From positions 1 to 37,837 of the forward strand of contig JAOZVV010000127.1 in assembly GCA_025869365.1 (NCBI GenBank): 37,837 bases of DNA, in the 5' to 3' direction. A model generated the notes under the pieces. The model was not told the origin of the DNA and made no database searches. It was given only the letters and a program-made list of their open reading frames with translations. The stretch's first letter is position 1, and each line of letters starts with the position of its first letter. Below are positions 23,891-30,312 of the stretch, in pieces. Position numbers and translations under genes: made by a program. Source of the stretch: Pseudonocardia sp. GTDB lineage: Bacteria; Actinomycetota; Actinomycetes; Mycobacteriales; Pseudonocardiaceae.

Positions 23891-24508
23891 GTCGACGATC
23901 CGCATGACGATCGGGATGTAGTGCTGGACCATCTCCTCGATGGTCAGCGGCCCGGCCGGGTCGTACCACTGCGCGATCGCGTTGCAGGCGGCCTGGGCGG
24001 CCCGGCGGGCGTCCTTGGGGTGCTCGCACCGGAAGACGCCCTGCCGGACGCCCTCGTCCACGATGTCCGACCAGAGCTTGGTGGCGTTGACGCGCAGGCC
24101 GTCCAGGCGGACCCGGTTGTCCGGCTCGAGGTTGCGCCACTCCCGCGCCGCGATGTTGCTCTCGGTCTGGCGCTCGATCCGGTACTCCACCGCGGCGCGC
24201 ACCATGGCGCGCATCCGGTCCGCCGGATCCTGCCCGACGCCGCTCAGCGCCTCGTCGCAGCGGCGGAAGTAGTCCATCGTGGACTCCTCCACCAGCGCGG
24301 CCAGCAGGTCCTGCTTGCTCGGGTGCCAGTAGTAGAGCGCGGAGAGGGACAGGCCTGCGCGCTTGGCGATGTCCCGGATCGAGGCGCCGTGATAGCCGCG
24401 CTCGTTGAACACCTCCCGCGCTGCCACGGTGATGGCCTCCCGGCCGCCGCCACGCGGCACAGCGGGCGTGGCTTCCCCGCCTGGGGGAGTCTCCTGGGCC
24501 GTCGTCAC
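23879..24508 (-). CDS. TetR/AcrR family regulator, likely controller of the regulon
   Basis: A 209-residue TetR protein. Helix-turn-helix at about 43-62 with SIRDIAKRAGLSLSALYYWHPSK; the C-terminal domain (about 85-205) is of the type that binds acyl-CoA or related effectors. It is divergent from the acyl-CoA dehydrogenase operon, with operator D in the 129-base gap between the two starts. Adjacency to D, and the presence of the same site at three other catabolic promoters, makes it the best candidate for the ACTTAACGATCGTTCA-binding protein. GTG 24508 coincides with the predicted transcription start of a TACACT -10 box, so the mRNA may be leaderless. Confidence 0.92.
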   Translation of the reverse strand: MTTAQETPPGGEATPAVPRGGGREAITVAAREVFNERGYHGASIRDIAKRAGLSLSALYYWHPSKQDLLAALVEESTMDYFRRCDEALSGVGQDPADRMRAMVRAAVEYRIERQTESNIAAREWRNLEPDNRVRLDGLRVNATKLWSDIVDEGVRQGVFRCEHPKDARRAAQAACNAIAQWYDPAGPLTIEEMVQHYIPIVMRIVDHRP

Positions 24509-24514
24509 CCGTTC

Positions 24515-24520
24515 AGTGTA
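24515..24520 (-). promoter_or_regulatory. -10 box of a possibly leaderless tetR transcript
   Basis: TACACT on the minus strand ends 6 bases before the tetR GTG, so transcription would begin at or next to the start codon. No good -35 was seen at the usual distance. Leaderless mRNAs are common in actinobacteria. Confidence 0.45.
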
Positions 24521-24534
24521 GGGGCAGATGACCC

Positions 24535-24563
24535 TTGGACGAGTCGTCCACCGGTGTTAACTT
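24535..24563 (+). promoter_or_regulatory. Promoter of the acyl-CoA dehydrogenase operon
   Basis: TTGGAC (24535-24540), 17-base spacer, TAACTT (24558-24563). Operator D begins inside the -10. The leader to ATG 24638 is about 68 bases. Confidence 0.55.
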
Positions 24564-24575
24564 AACGATTGTTCG
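24560..24575 (+). promoter_or_regulatory. TetR-type operator, site D
   Basis: ACTTAACGATTGTTCG, two mismatches from site A. It overlaps the -10 of the dehydrogenase operon and lies about 50 bases upstream of the tetR start, consistent with repression of the operon and possible autoregulation. Confidence 0.7.
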
Positions 24576-24637
24576 ATAGGAGCCGGGTTGCGCTCCCGAG
24601 CGAACACGAAACCCGAGTAGTCGAGAGGATGTCGCGG

Positions 24638-25852
24638 ATGTCCGTGCCCAACGGCTCGCCGACCGAGCTCCAGGAGTTCCGGGACGGTGTCCGGTCCTGG
24701 TTGAGGTCCCACGCCCCGGCGACCATGCCGACCGGTGCGGACCTCATCCCGGAGGCGAAGAAGTACCAGGCCGCCCTGTTCGACGCCGGGTACGCCGGGA
24801 TCACCTGGCCCACCGACGTCGGCGGACAGGGCCTGAGCCCCGCCTACCAGCAGGTCTTCAGCGACGAGGCCGCCGCGTACGAGGTGCCGACCCACCCGTT
24901 CACCATCGGGATGGGCATGTGCGGCCCCACCGTCAACGATCTCGGCACCCAGGAGCAGCGCACCAGCTACCTGCCGCGGCTGCTGAGCGGCGAGGACATC
25001 TGGTGCCAGCTGTTCTCCGAGCCCGGCGCGGGGTCGGACGTCGCGAGCCTGCAGACGAAGGCGGTCCTCGACGGCGACGCGTGGGTCGTCAACGGCCAGA
25101 AGGTGTGGACCACCAACGCCCAGTGGGCGGACTTCGGCGCCCTGCTGGCCCGCACGGACCCGGACCAGCGCAAGCACAAGGGCCTCACCATGTTCATCCT
25201 GGACATGCACGCGCCCGGTGTCACGGTGCGTCCGCTGAAGGACATGTCCGGCCGCGCCCCGTTCAACGAGGTCTACTTCGACGACGTCCGGATCCCCGTC
25301 GACGCGGTGATCGGCGAGGTCAACGCGGGCTGGAACGCCGCGGTCACCATGCTCGGCCACGAGCGCGTCTCGATCGGCGCCACCCGCAAGCCGAAGTCGA
25401 GCCCCCTGGAGTTCGCGTCCCTCGTGGCGCTGGCGAAGGACCACGGCGTCGCCGGGGACCCCGCCCAGCGTGAGCGGCTCGCCGAGCTCTTCGCCCACGA
25501 GCGGGTGCTCGAGCTGTTCAACGTCCGGATGCGCCAGGAGACGATGGCCGGCAACCCGCCCGGGGCCCGCGGCTCCGTCGCGAAGCTCGCCGGCGCGCTG
25601 TTGCTGCGCAAGGCGATCGAGACGGCCGGGCAGATCGCCGCCTCGGACACGATCGCCTGGGAGCCGGGTGACACCCGCAGCGCCGAGCTGGCCCTGGGGA
25701 TCAACTCCGCGCCCTCGTCGAGCATCGCCGGCGGCACCAACGAGGTGCAGCACAACATCATCGGTGAGCGGATCCTCGGTCTGCCCAAGGAACCCCAGGT
25801 GGACCGGGACATCCCGTTCCGGGAGCTCAAGGTCGGCACCCAGCGGGGCTGA
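24638..25852 (+). CDS. Acyl-CoA dehydrogenase, subunit with intact FAD motifs
   Basis: A 404-residue acyl-CoA dehydrogenase, introducing a double bond (or, in ACAD11-like systems, eliminating phosphate) at an acyl-CoA. The FAD/substrate motif FSEPGAGSD lies at 126-134, WVVNGQKVWTTNA follows, and the C-terminus SSSIAGGTNEVQHNIIGERI has the FAD-contacting loop and the catalytic-region acid. ATG 24638 was chosen because GAGAGG lies 9 bases upstream; ATG 24629 is an alternative. First gene of a five-gene operon; 30 bases before a second dehydrogenase, so an alpha2-beta2 enzyme like FadE28-FadE29 is likely. Confidence 0.93.
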   Translation: MSVPNGSPTELQEFRDGVRSWLRSHAPATMPTGADLIPEAKKYQAALFDAGYAGITWPTDVGGQGLSPAYQQVFSDEAAAYEVPTHPFTIGMGMCGPTVNDLGTQEQRTSYLPRLLSGEDIWCQLFSEPGAGSDVASLQTKAVLDGDAWVVNGQKVWTTNAQWADFGALLARTDPDQRKHKGLTMFILDMHAPGVTVRPLKDMSGRAPFNEVYFDDVRIPVDAVIGEVNAGWNAAVTMLGHERVSIGATRKPKSSPLEFASLVALAKDHGVAGDPAQRERLAELFAHERVLELFNVRMRQETMAGNPPGARGSVAKLAGALLLRKAIETAGQIAASDTIAWEPGDTRSAELALGINSAPSSSIAGGTNEVQHNIIGERILGLPKEPQVDRDIPFRELKVGTQRG

Positions 25853-25882
25853 GGCCCCTCCCCGAGACGAAAGGCTTCACCG

Positions 25883-27013
25883 ATGCAGCTGGTACTCGAC
25901 CCCGAGCAGCAGGAACTCCGCTCCGCCGTCCGCAAGTTCCTCGCGGACCAGGCCCCCTCCGCCCGCGTGCGCGCCGCGATGGAGTCCGCCGACGGCTTCG
26001 ACCGCGAGCTCTGGCGCCGGATGGCGACCGAGCTGGGCCTGCTGGGCCTCGCCGTCGGAGAGCAGTACGACGGCGCGGGCGCCGGCCACGTCGAGCGCGC
26101 GATCGTGCAGGAGGAGCTCGGCCGCGCGCTGGCGCCGTCGCCGTTCCTGGGCTCGGCCGTCCTCGCCACGGACACCCTGCTGGCCCTCGACGACGAGGCC
26201 GCCCGCGCCGACCTGCTCCCGCGGATGGTCGCGGGCGAGCTGATCGCCGCGGTCGCCGTCGCGGAGGGCAGCGGGGCGTGGGACCGCACGGGCGGCGCCA
26301 CCACGGCGTCGCGCAGCGGTGACTCCTGGGCCCTCGACGGGACCAAGACCGCCGTCGTCGCGGGCGACGTCGCGGACGTGCTCCTGGTCCTGGCCTCGAC
26401 GCCCGGCCAGGACGGAGGTTCGAGCAGCCCGGGCTGGTTCCGCGTCGACGCCTCGGCGAGCGGCGTCACCCGCACCACGCTCACGACGCTCGACCCCACC
26501 CGCCGCCTCGCGAAGATCGCGTTCGCCGGGGCGCCGGCCACCGCGCTGACCAGCTCGGACGCGGCGGCCGCACTCGATCTCGTCGCGGACCTCGCGGCCG
26601 TCGCGCTCGCCGCCGAGCAGATCGGCGGGCTCGAGCGGTCGCTGGAGATGGCGACGGACTACGCGAAGGTGCGCGTGCAGTTCGGCCGGCAGATCGGCTC
26701 CTACCAGGCGGTCAAGCACGGCCTGGCGGACATCTACAGCGACTGGGAGCAGGGCCTGTCGGCCCTGCGCTACGCGAGCTGGGCCGCGGACCACGCCCGG
26801 GACGAGCTGCCGCTGGCCGCCGCGCTCGTCGCGACGTACGTCGGCCCCGCCTACTTCCGCGCGGGAACGCTCAACGTTCAGTATCACGGGGGCATCGGCT
26901 ACACCTGGGAGCACGACGCACACCTCTACTACAAGCGCGCCAAGAGCACCGAGCTGCTGTTCGGCTCGCCGGCGCAGCACCGCGCCCGGCTCGCCGACCG
27001 TCTCGGCGTCTGA
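25883..27013 (+). CDS. Acyl-CoA dehydrogenase-like partner subunit
   Basis: A 376-residue member of the same family. The middle domain is degenerate: where the partner has FSEPGAGSD this one reads VAVAEGSGAWDR. The C-terminal QYHGGIGYTWEHDAHLYYKRA block is retained and typical of FadE29-type subunits, where it carries catalytic and FAD-contacting residues. Pairing of a full subunit with such a partner is characteristic of actinobacterial heterotetrameric dehydrogenases acting on steroid side chains and other bulky acyl-CoAs. ATG 25883 follows GAAAGG at good spacing. Confidence 0.92.
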   Translation: MQLVLDPEQQELRSAVRKFLADQAPSARVRAAMESADGFDRELWRRMATELGLLGLAVGEQYDGAGAGHVERAIVQEELGRALAPSPFLGSAVLATDTLLALDDEAARADLLPRMVAGELIAAVAVAEGSGAWDRTGGATTASRSGDSWALDGTKTAVVAGDVADVLLVLASTPGQDGGSSSPGWFRVDASASGVTRTTLTTLDPTRRLAKIAFAGAPATALTSSDAAAALDLVADLAAVALAAEQIGGLERSLEMATDYAKVRVQFGRQIGSYQAVKHGLADIYSDWEQGLSALRYASWAADHARDELPLAAALVATYVGPAYFRAGTLNVQYHGGIGYTWEHDAHLYYKRAKSTELLFGSPAQHRARLADRLGV

Positions 27014-27030
27014 GGAAAGGGCAGTCACAA

Positions 27031-27831
27031 GTGTCGGACACTGCATCGGAACAGGCGGTTCTCACCAGCCTGGACGACGGCATCTTCACGGTCACGCTCA
27101 ATCGGCCGCGCCGGAAGAACGCCCTGGACGGGGCGACGTGGGAAGGCCTGCGCGCCGCGTTCGAGCGTGCGGGCAACGAGCGGGAGATCCGCGTCCTGGT
27201 GCTCACCGGGGCCGGCGGGGACTTCTGCGCGGGCGCGGACCTGAGCGGCGAGCGTGACCCGGACGCCCACCCCCTGCAGCGCATGCGCGGGGTCAACGAG
27301 ATCGCGCTGCAGCTGCACGAGCTGCCGATCCCGACCGTCGCGAAGGTCGAGGGCGTCGCCGTCGGGGCGGGGTGGAACCTCGCGCTGGGCTGCGACCTCG
27401 TCGTCTCCTCGCGCACGGCCCGCTTCTCCCAGATCTTCGCCCGCCGGGGCCTGTCGCTGGACTTCGGCGGCTCCTGGCTGCTGCCCAAGATCGTCGGGCT
27501 GCAGCAGGCCAAGCGGCTCGCGCTGCTCGCCGAGATCATCGGCGCCGAGGAGGCGGAGAAGCTCGGCCTGGTCACCTACCTCGTCGAGCCCGGTGAGCTG
27601 GACAGCTTCACCGCGGACCTGGCCAAGCGGCTCGCCGCCGCGGCCCCGGTCGCGCTGCGCCAGTCCAAGCAGCTGCTGAACGAGAACGCGGACCGCACCA
27701 TGCGGGACGCGCTGTCCAGCGAGGCGCGCACCCAGGCGATCAACTTCGGCACCGAGGACGCGCCTGCCGCGTTCAAGGCCTTCATGGAGAAGCGCGACCC
27801 CGAGTTCACCGGCAAGTGGGCCGTCAAGTGA
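27031..27831 (+). CDS. Crotonase family protein, PaaG-like isomerase or hydratase
   Basis: A 266-residue crotonase. The oxyanion loop DFCAGADL (64-71) is intact. The first hydratase glutamate is replaced by asparagine (N116 in GAGWNLALGCD) and an aspartate (D144 in GLSLDFGGSWLLP) remains; this Asn/Asp pattern is that of PaaG-type isomerases. It may shift a double bond or act on an unusual acyl-CoA instead of simple hydration. GTG 27031 has GAGGAAAGG about 9 bases upstream, 17 bases after the second dehydrogenase. Overlaps the next gene by 4 bases. Confidence 0.9.
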   Translation: MSDTASEQAVLTSLDDGIFTVTLNRPRRKNALDGATWEGLRAAFERAGNEREIRVLVLTGAGGDFCAGADLSGERDPDAHPLQRMRGVNEIALQLHELPIPTVAKVEGVAVGAGWNLALGCDLVVSSRTARFSQIFARRGLSLDFGGSWLLPKIVGLQQAKRLALLAEIIGAEEAEKLGLVTYLVEPGELDSFTADLAKRLAAAAPVALRQSKQLLNENADRTMRDALSSEARTQAINFGTEDAPAAFKAFMEKRDPEFTGKWAVK

Positions 27832-28727
27832 CCTCGACGCTCAGCTTCACCGAGATCGCCTACGAGGTCGCCGACGGCGTCGCGACCATCACGCTGGACC
27901 GGCCGGACCGGCTCAACGCCTTCACCGGCACGATGGCGAAGGAGCTCGTCGCCGCGTTCGACGAGATCGACGCGGACGACGCCGTGCGCGTCGTCGTCGT
28001 CACCGGGCGGGGCCGGGGCTTCTGCGCCGGTGCCGACCTGGGCCGCGGCGGGGCGACGTTCAACGCGAACGACCCGGAGCGGGCGGCGGAGCGCAAGGAC
28101 TTCGAGAAGGTCGGCGGCGTCCCGCGGGACGGCGGCGGCGTCGTCTCGCTGCGCATCGCGGCCTGCCTCAAGCCCGTCATCGCGGCGATCAACGGCCCGT
28201 CGGTCGGCATCGGCGCGACGATGACCCTGCCGATGGACATCCGCCTCGCGGCGGAGTCCGCGAAGTTCGGGTTCGTCTTCTCCCGGCGCGGGCTCGTGCC
28301 GGAGGCGGCGTCGAGCTGGTTCCTGCCGCGCGTCGTCGGGATCTCCCAGGCGATGGAGTGGGTGGCCACCGGCCGCGTCTTCAAGGCGGACGAGGCGCTG
28401 GCCGGCGGGCTCGTCTCCAAGGTCCTCCCGGACGACGAGCTGCTGCCCGCCGCGTACGCGATCGCGAAGGAGATCGTGGACAACACCTCCGCGGTCTCGG
28501 TGGCGGTGTCCCGGCAGCTGCTGTGGTCCATGCTCGGCGCGACGACGCCGTGGGAGGCCCACCGGCTGGACTCCAACGGGATCTTCACGCTCGGCCAGGG
28601 TGAGGACGTGAAGGAGGGCGTGACCTCCTTCCTGGAGAAGCGGCTGCCCACGTTCCCGGACACCGTCAGCAAGAACTACCCGGACATCGTCCCGCCGTGG
28701 CCGACCCGCCCGGAGGGGATGGAGTGA
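27828..28727 (+). CDS. Enoyl-CoA hydratase/isomerase family protein
   Basis: A 299-residue crotonase, a little longer than its neighbours because of an insertion around residues 72-108. The oxyanion loop GFCAGADL is intact; threonine T131 occupies the first glutamate position and E159 (in GLVPEAASSW) is the likely acid/base. Thus the three crotonases of the region carry three different active-site pairs. GTG 27828 and the stop both lie in GTGA overlaps, so translation is tightly coupled with the genes on either side. Confidence 0.9.
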   Translation: MTSTLSFTEIAYEVADGVATITLDRPDRLNAFTGTMAKELVAAFDEIDADDAVRVVVVTGRGRGFCAGADLGRGGATFNANDPERAAERKDFEKVGGVPRDGGGVVSLRIAACLKPVIAAINGPSVGIGATMTLPMDIRLAAESAKFGFVFSRRGLVPEAASSWFLPRVVGISQAMEWVATGRVFKADEALAGGLVSKVLPDDELLPAAYAIAKEIVDNTSAVSVAVSRQLLWSMLGATTPWEAHRLDSNGIFTLGQGEDVKEGVTSFLEKRLPTFPDTVSKNYPDIVPPWPTRPEGME

Positions 28728-29491
28728 ATCCGTACTTCGACCTCACCGGCCAGGTCGCCCTCGTCACCGGGGGCAACTCCGGGATCGGCCTGGGCATGGC
28801 GCACGGGCTGGCCAAGGCCGGCGCGGACGTCTGCATCTGGAGTACGAACGTCGAGAACAACGAGAAGGCCGCCGCGGCGCTGGCCGAGCACGGCACCAAG
28901 GTCCGGGCGTTCCGGTGCGACGTCGGGGACGAGCAGGCCGTCACGGACACCTTCGCGGCGACCCTGGCCGAGTTCGGCAAGGTGGACTCCTGCTTCGCCA
29001 ACGCGGGCGTCGGCGGGCGGGGTGCGAAGTTCCAGGACCTGCAGCTCGAGGAGCTGCGCCGGGTCTTCCGGGTCAACGTCGAGGGCTCGTTCCTGACGTT
29101 GCGCGCCGCCGCCGCGCACATGATCGAGCGCGGTGAGGGAGGCGTGCTCGTCGGCACGTCGAGCCTCGCGGCCAACGTCGGGCAGCCGCGTGGGCATCCC
29201 TACGCGGCCAGCAAGGGTGCGTTGCTCGCGATCATGCGGGGGCTGGCGGTCGAGCTGGCGCGGTACAACATCCGGGCGCACACCCTGCAGCCCGGCTGGA
29301 CCCACTCGACGATGACCGACCCGGCGCTGAACGACCCCACCTTCCACTCGAAGGTGATGCCGCGGATGCCGGTGCGCCGGTGGGGCGAGGGCTCGGACTT
29401 CGAGACGATCGCGGTGTACCTCGCGAGCCCGGGCACCACGTTCCACACGGGGGACACGTTCCTGATCGACGGGGCGTACTCGCTGTTCTGA
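28724..29491 (+). CDS. Short-chain dehydrogenase/reductase
   Basis: A 255-residue classical SDR. The NAD(P) motif TGGNSGIG lies at 15-22, NAG at 93-95, catalytic S146/S147 in VGTSSLAA, Y160 and K164 in YAASK. The charge pattern after strand 2 (STNVENNEKA) does not clearly decide NAD versus NADP. As last gene of the dehydrogenase-crotonase operon it is the most likely 3-hydroxyacyl-CoA dehydrogenase here, since no HAD-type enzyme is present; LvaD, an SDR, fills that place in levulinate catabolism. GTG start overlaps the preceding stop; a terminator follows at 29508. Confidence 0.92.
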   Translation: MNPYFDLTGQVALVTGGNSGIGLGMAHGLAKAGADVCIWSTNVENNEKAAAALAEHGTKVRAFRCDVGDEQAVTDTFAATLAEFGKVDSCFANAGVGGRGAKFQDLQLEELRRVFRVNVEGSFLTLRAAAAHMIERGEGGVLVGTSSLAANVGQPRGHPYAASKGALLAIMRGLAVELARYNIRAHTLQPGWTHSTMTDPALNDPTFHSKVMPRMPVRRWGEGSDFETIAVYLASPGTTFHTGDTFLIDGAYSLF

Positions 29492-29507
29492 GCCCCTCCC
29501 GGCAGGA

Positions 29508-29544
29508 AGCCACCCGCACGCCAGATTCGGGCGTGCGGGTGGCT
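29508..29544. terminator. Bidirectional terminator hairpin
   Basis: A perfect 15-bp stem (29508-29522 with 29530-29544) around a 7-base loop, between the converging SDR gene (ends 29491) and DUF1707 gene (ends 29565). It marks the right edge of the catabolic region. Confidence 0.85.
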
Positions 29545-29564
29545 CTCCTGCTGTTCGGGGACGG

Positions 29565-30203
29565 TCAGTCGCGGCGGTCCCGGCGTTCGTCCCGGAGGAA
29601 GCGGCGGTCGTCCCGCTCCCGGCCCCTCTCGTCCCGGTCCCGCTCGCCGTCGTGACGGGCGCGGGAGAAGCCCAGCGCGCCCATCAGCGGGATGAGCAGG
29701 AAGACGATCCAGGCCTGCGGGAACACCGGGTTGAGCAGGAAGAACAGGACCACCGCGATGATCGGGCTGGCCGCCGCGATCCGGGGCAGGATCCCGGAGA
29801 AGGGGCTCCGCGCCGGTTCGGCCGCGGCCGTGGGCACGGAGGCGTCCGGGGCCGGGGCCGTCGGCGTCCGGACCGCACCCGAGGCCGTCGGCAGGTCCGG
29901 GTGCGGCGCGGGAAGGTCCGTGAACAGGGCGGCGATCTCGCTCGCCACGGTCGCGTTCGCGGCGACGGCGGAGCGGTCCGCGTACTCCTCGACGCCCAGC
30001 CGTCCGGCCTCCAGATGGGCGTTCAGTGCGTTCGCGGCGGACTCGCGCTCGGCCGTGCCGATGCGCAGCGGTGGCGGCCCCTGCCCCTTCGGCGGTTCCG
30101 CGGTAGCCGGCTCGACCTGCTTGCCCGCGCCCGTCTCGATCGGTCCCAGCAGGCCGTCGGATCCCGCCGTCCGGCCCTTCACCTCGCCGTCCCCCACCGT
30201 CAT
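29565..30203 (-). CDS. DUF1707 domain membrane protein
   Basis: A 212-residue protein. Residues about 45-100 match DUF1707 (RIGTAERESAANALNAHLEA, then GRLGVEEYADRSA), a small helical domain common in actinobacteria and thought to be a shared module of membrane-associated proteins. A Pro/Ala-rich linker leads to two membrane segments near residues 140-180, then a strongly basic-acidic tail of RDRDERGRERDD type. The function is not known. Start uncertain: ATG 30203 is chosen; ATG 30236 in frame would add 11 residues. Confidence 0.85.
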   Translation of the reverse strand: MTVGDGEVKGRTAGSDGLLGPIETGAGKQVEPATAEPPKGQGPPPLRIGTAERESAANALNAHLEAGRLGVEEYADRSAVAANATVASEIAALFTDLPAPHPDLPTASGAVRTPTAPAPDASVPTAAAEPARSPFSGILPRIAAASPIIAVVLFFLLNPVFPQAWIVFLLIPLMGALGFSRARHDGERDRDERGRERDDRRFLRDERRDRRD

Positions 30204-30234
30204 GCGTCGAGTCTGCCACCCGAAGGGCCGCGTC

Positions 30235-30286
30235 ATGGAGCCACGACGTGGTTCCGGGGCCCGGAAAAATCACGCTGTGGCTCCAT
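30235..30286 (-). terminator. Imperfect hairpin after the Ser/Thr kinase gene
   Basis: ATGGAGCCAC (30235-30244) and GTGGCTCCAT (30277-30286) are perfect 10-bp arms; pairing continues inward with few mismatches (CGTG with CACG, then GTT with AAT). It starts 26 bases beyond the kinase stop and could terminate that transcript or form the leader of the DUF1707 gene. It may also be a dispersed palindromic element. Confidence 0.55.
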
Positions 30287-30312
30287 AACGCGGCATATGG
30301 GGCGGGGAAGGC

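Noticed and set aside
24569-24637. Upstream extension of the acyl-CoA dehydrogenase start to 24569
   Set aside because: That start lies inside operator D and at the predicted transcript start, has no ribosome site, and adds residues absent from the family.
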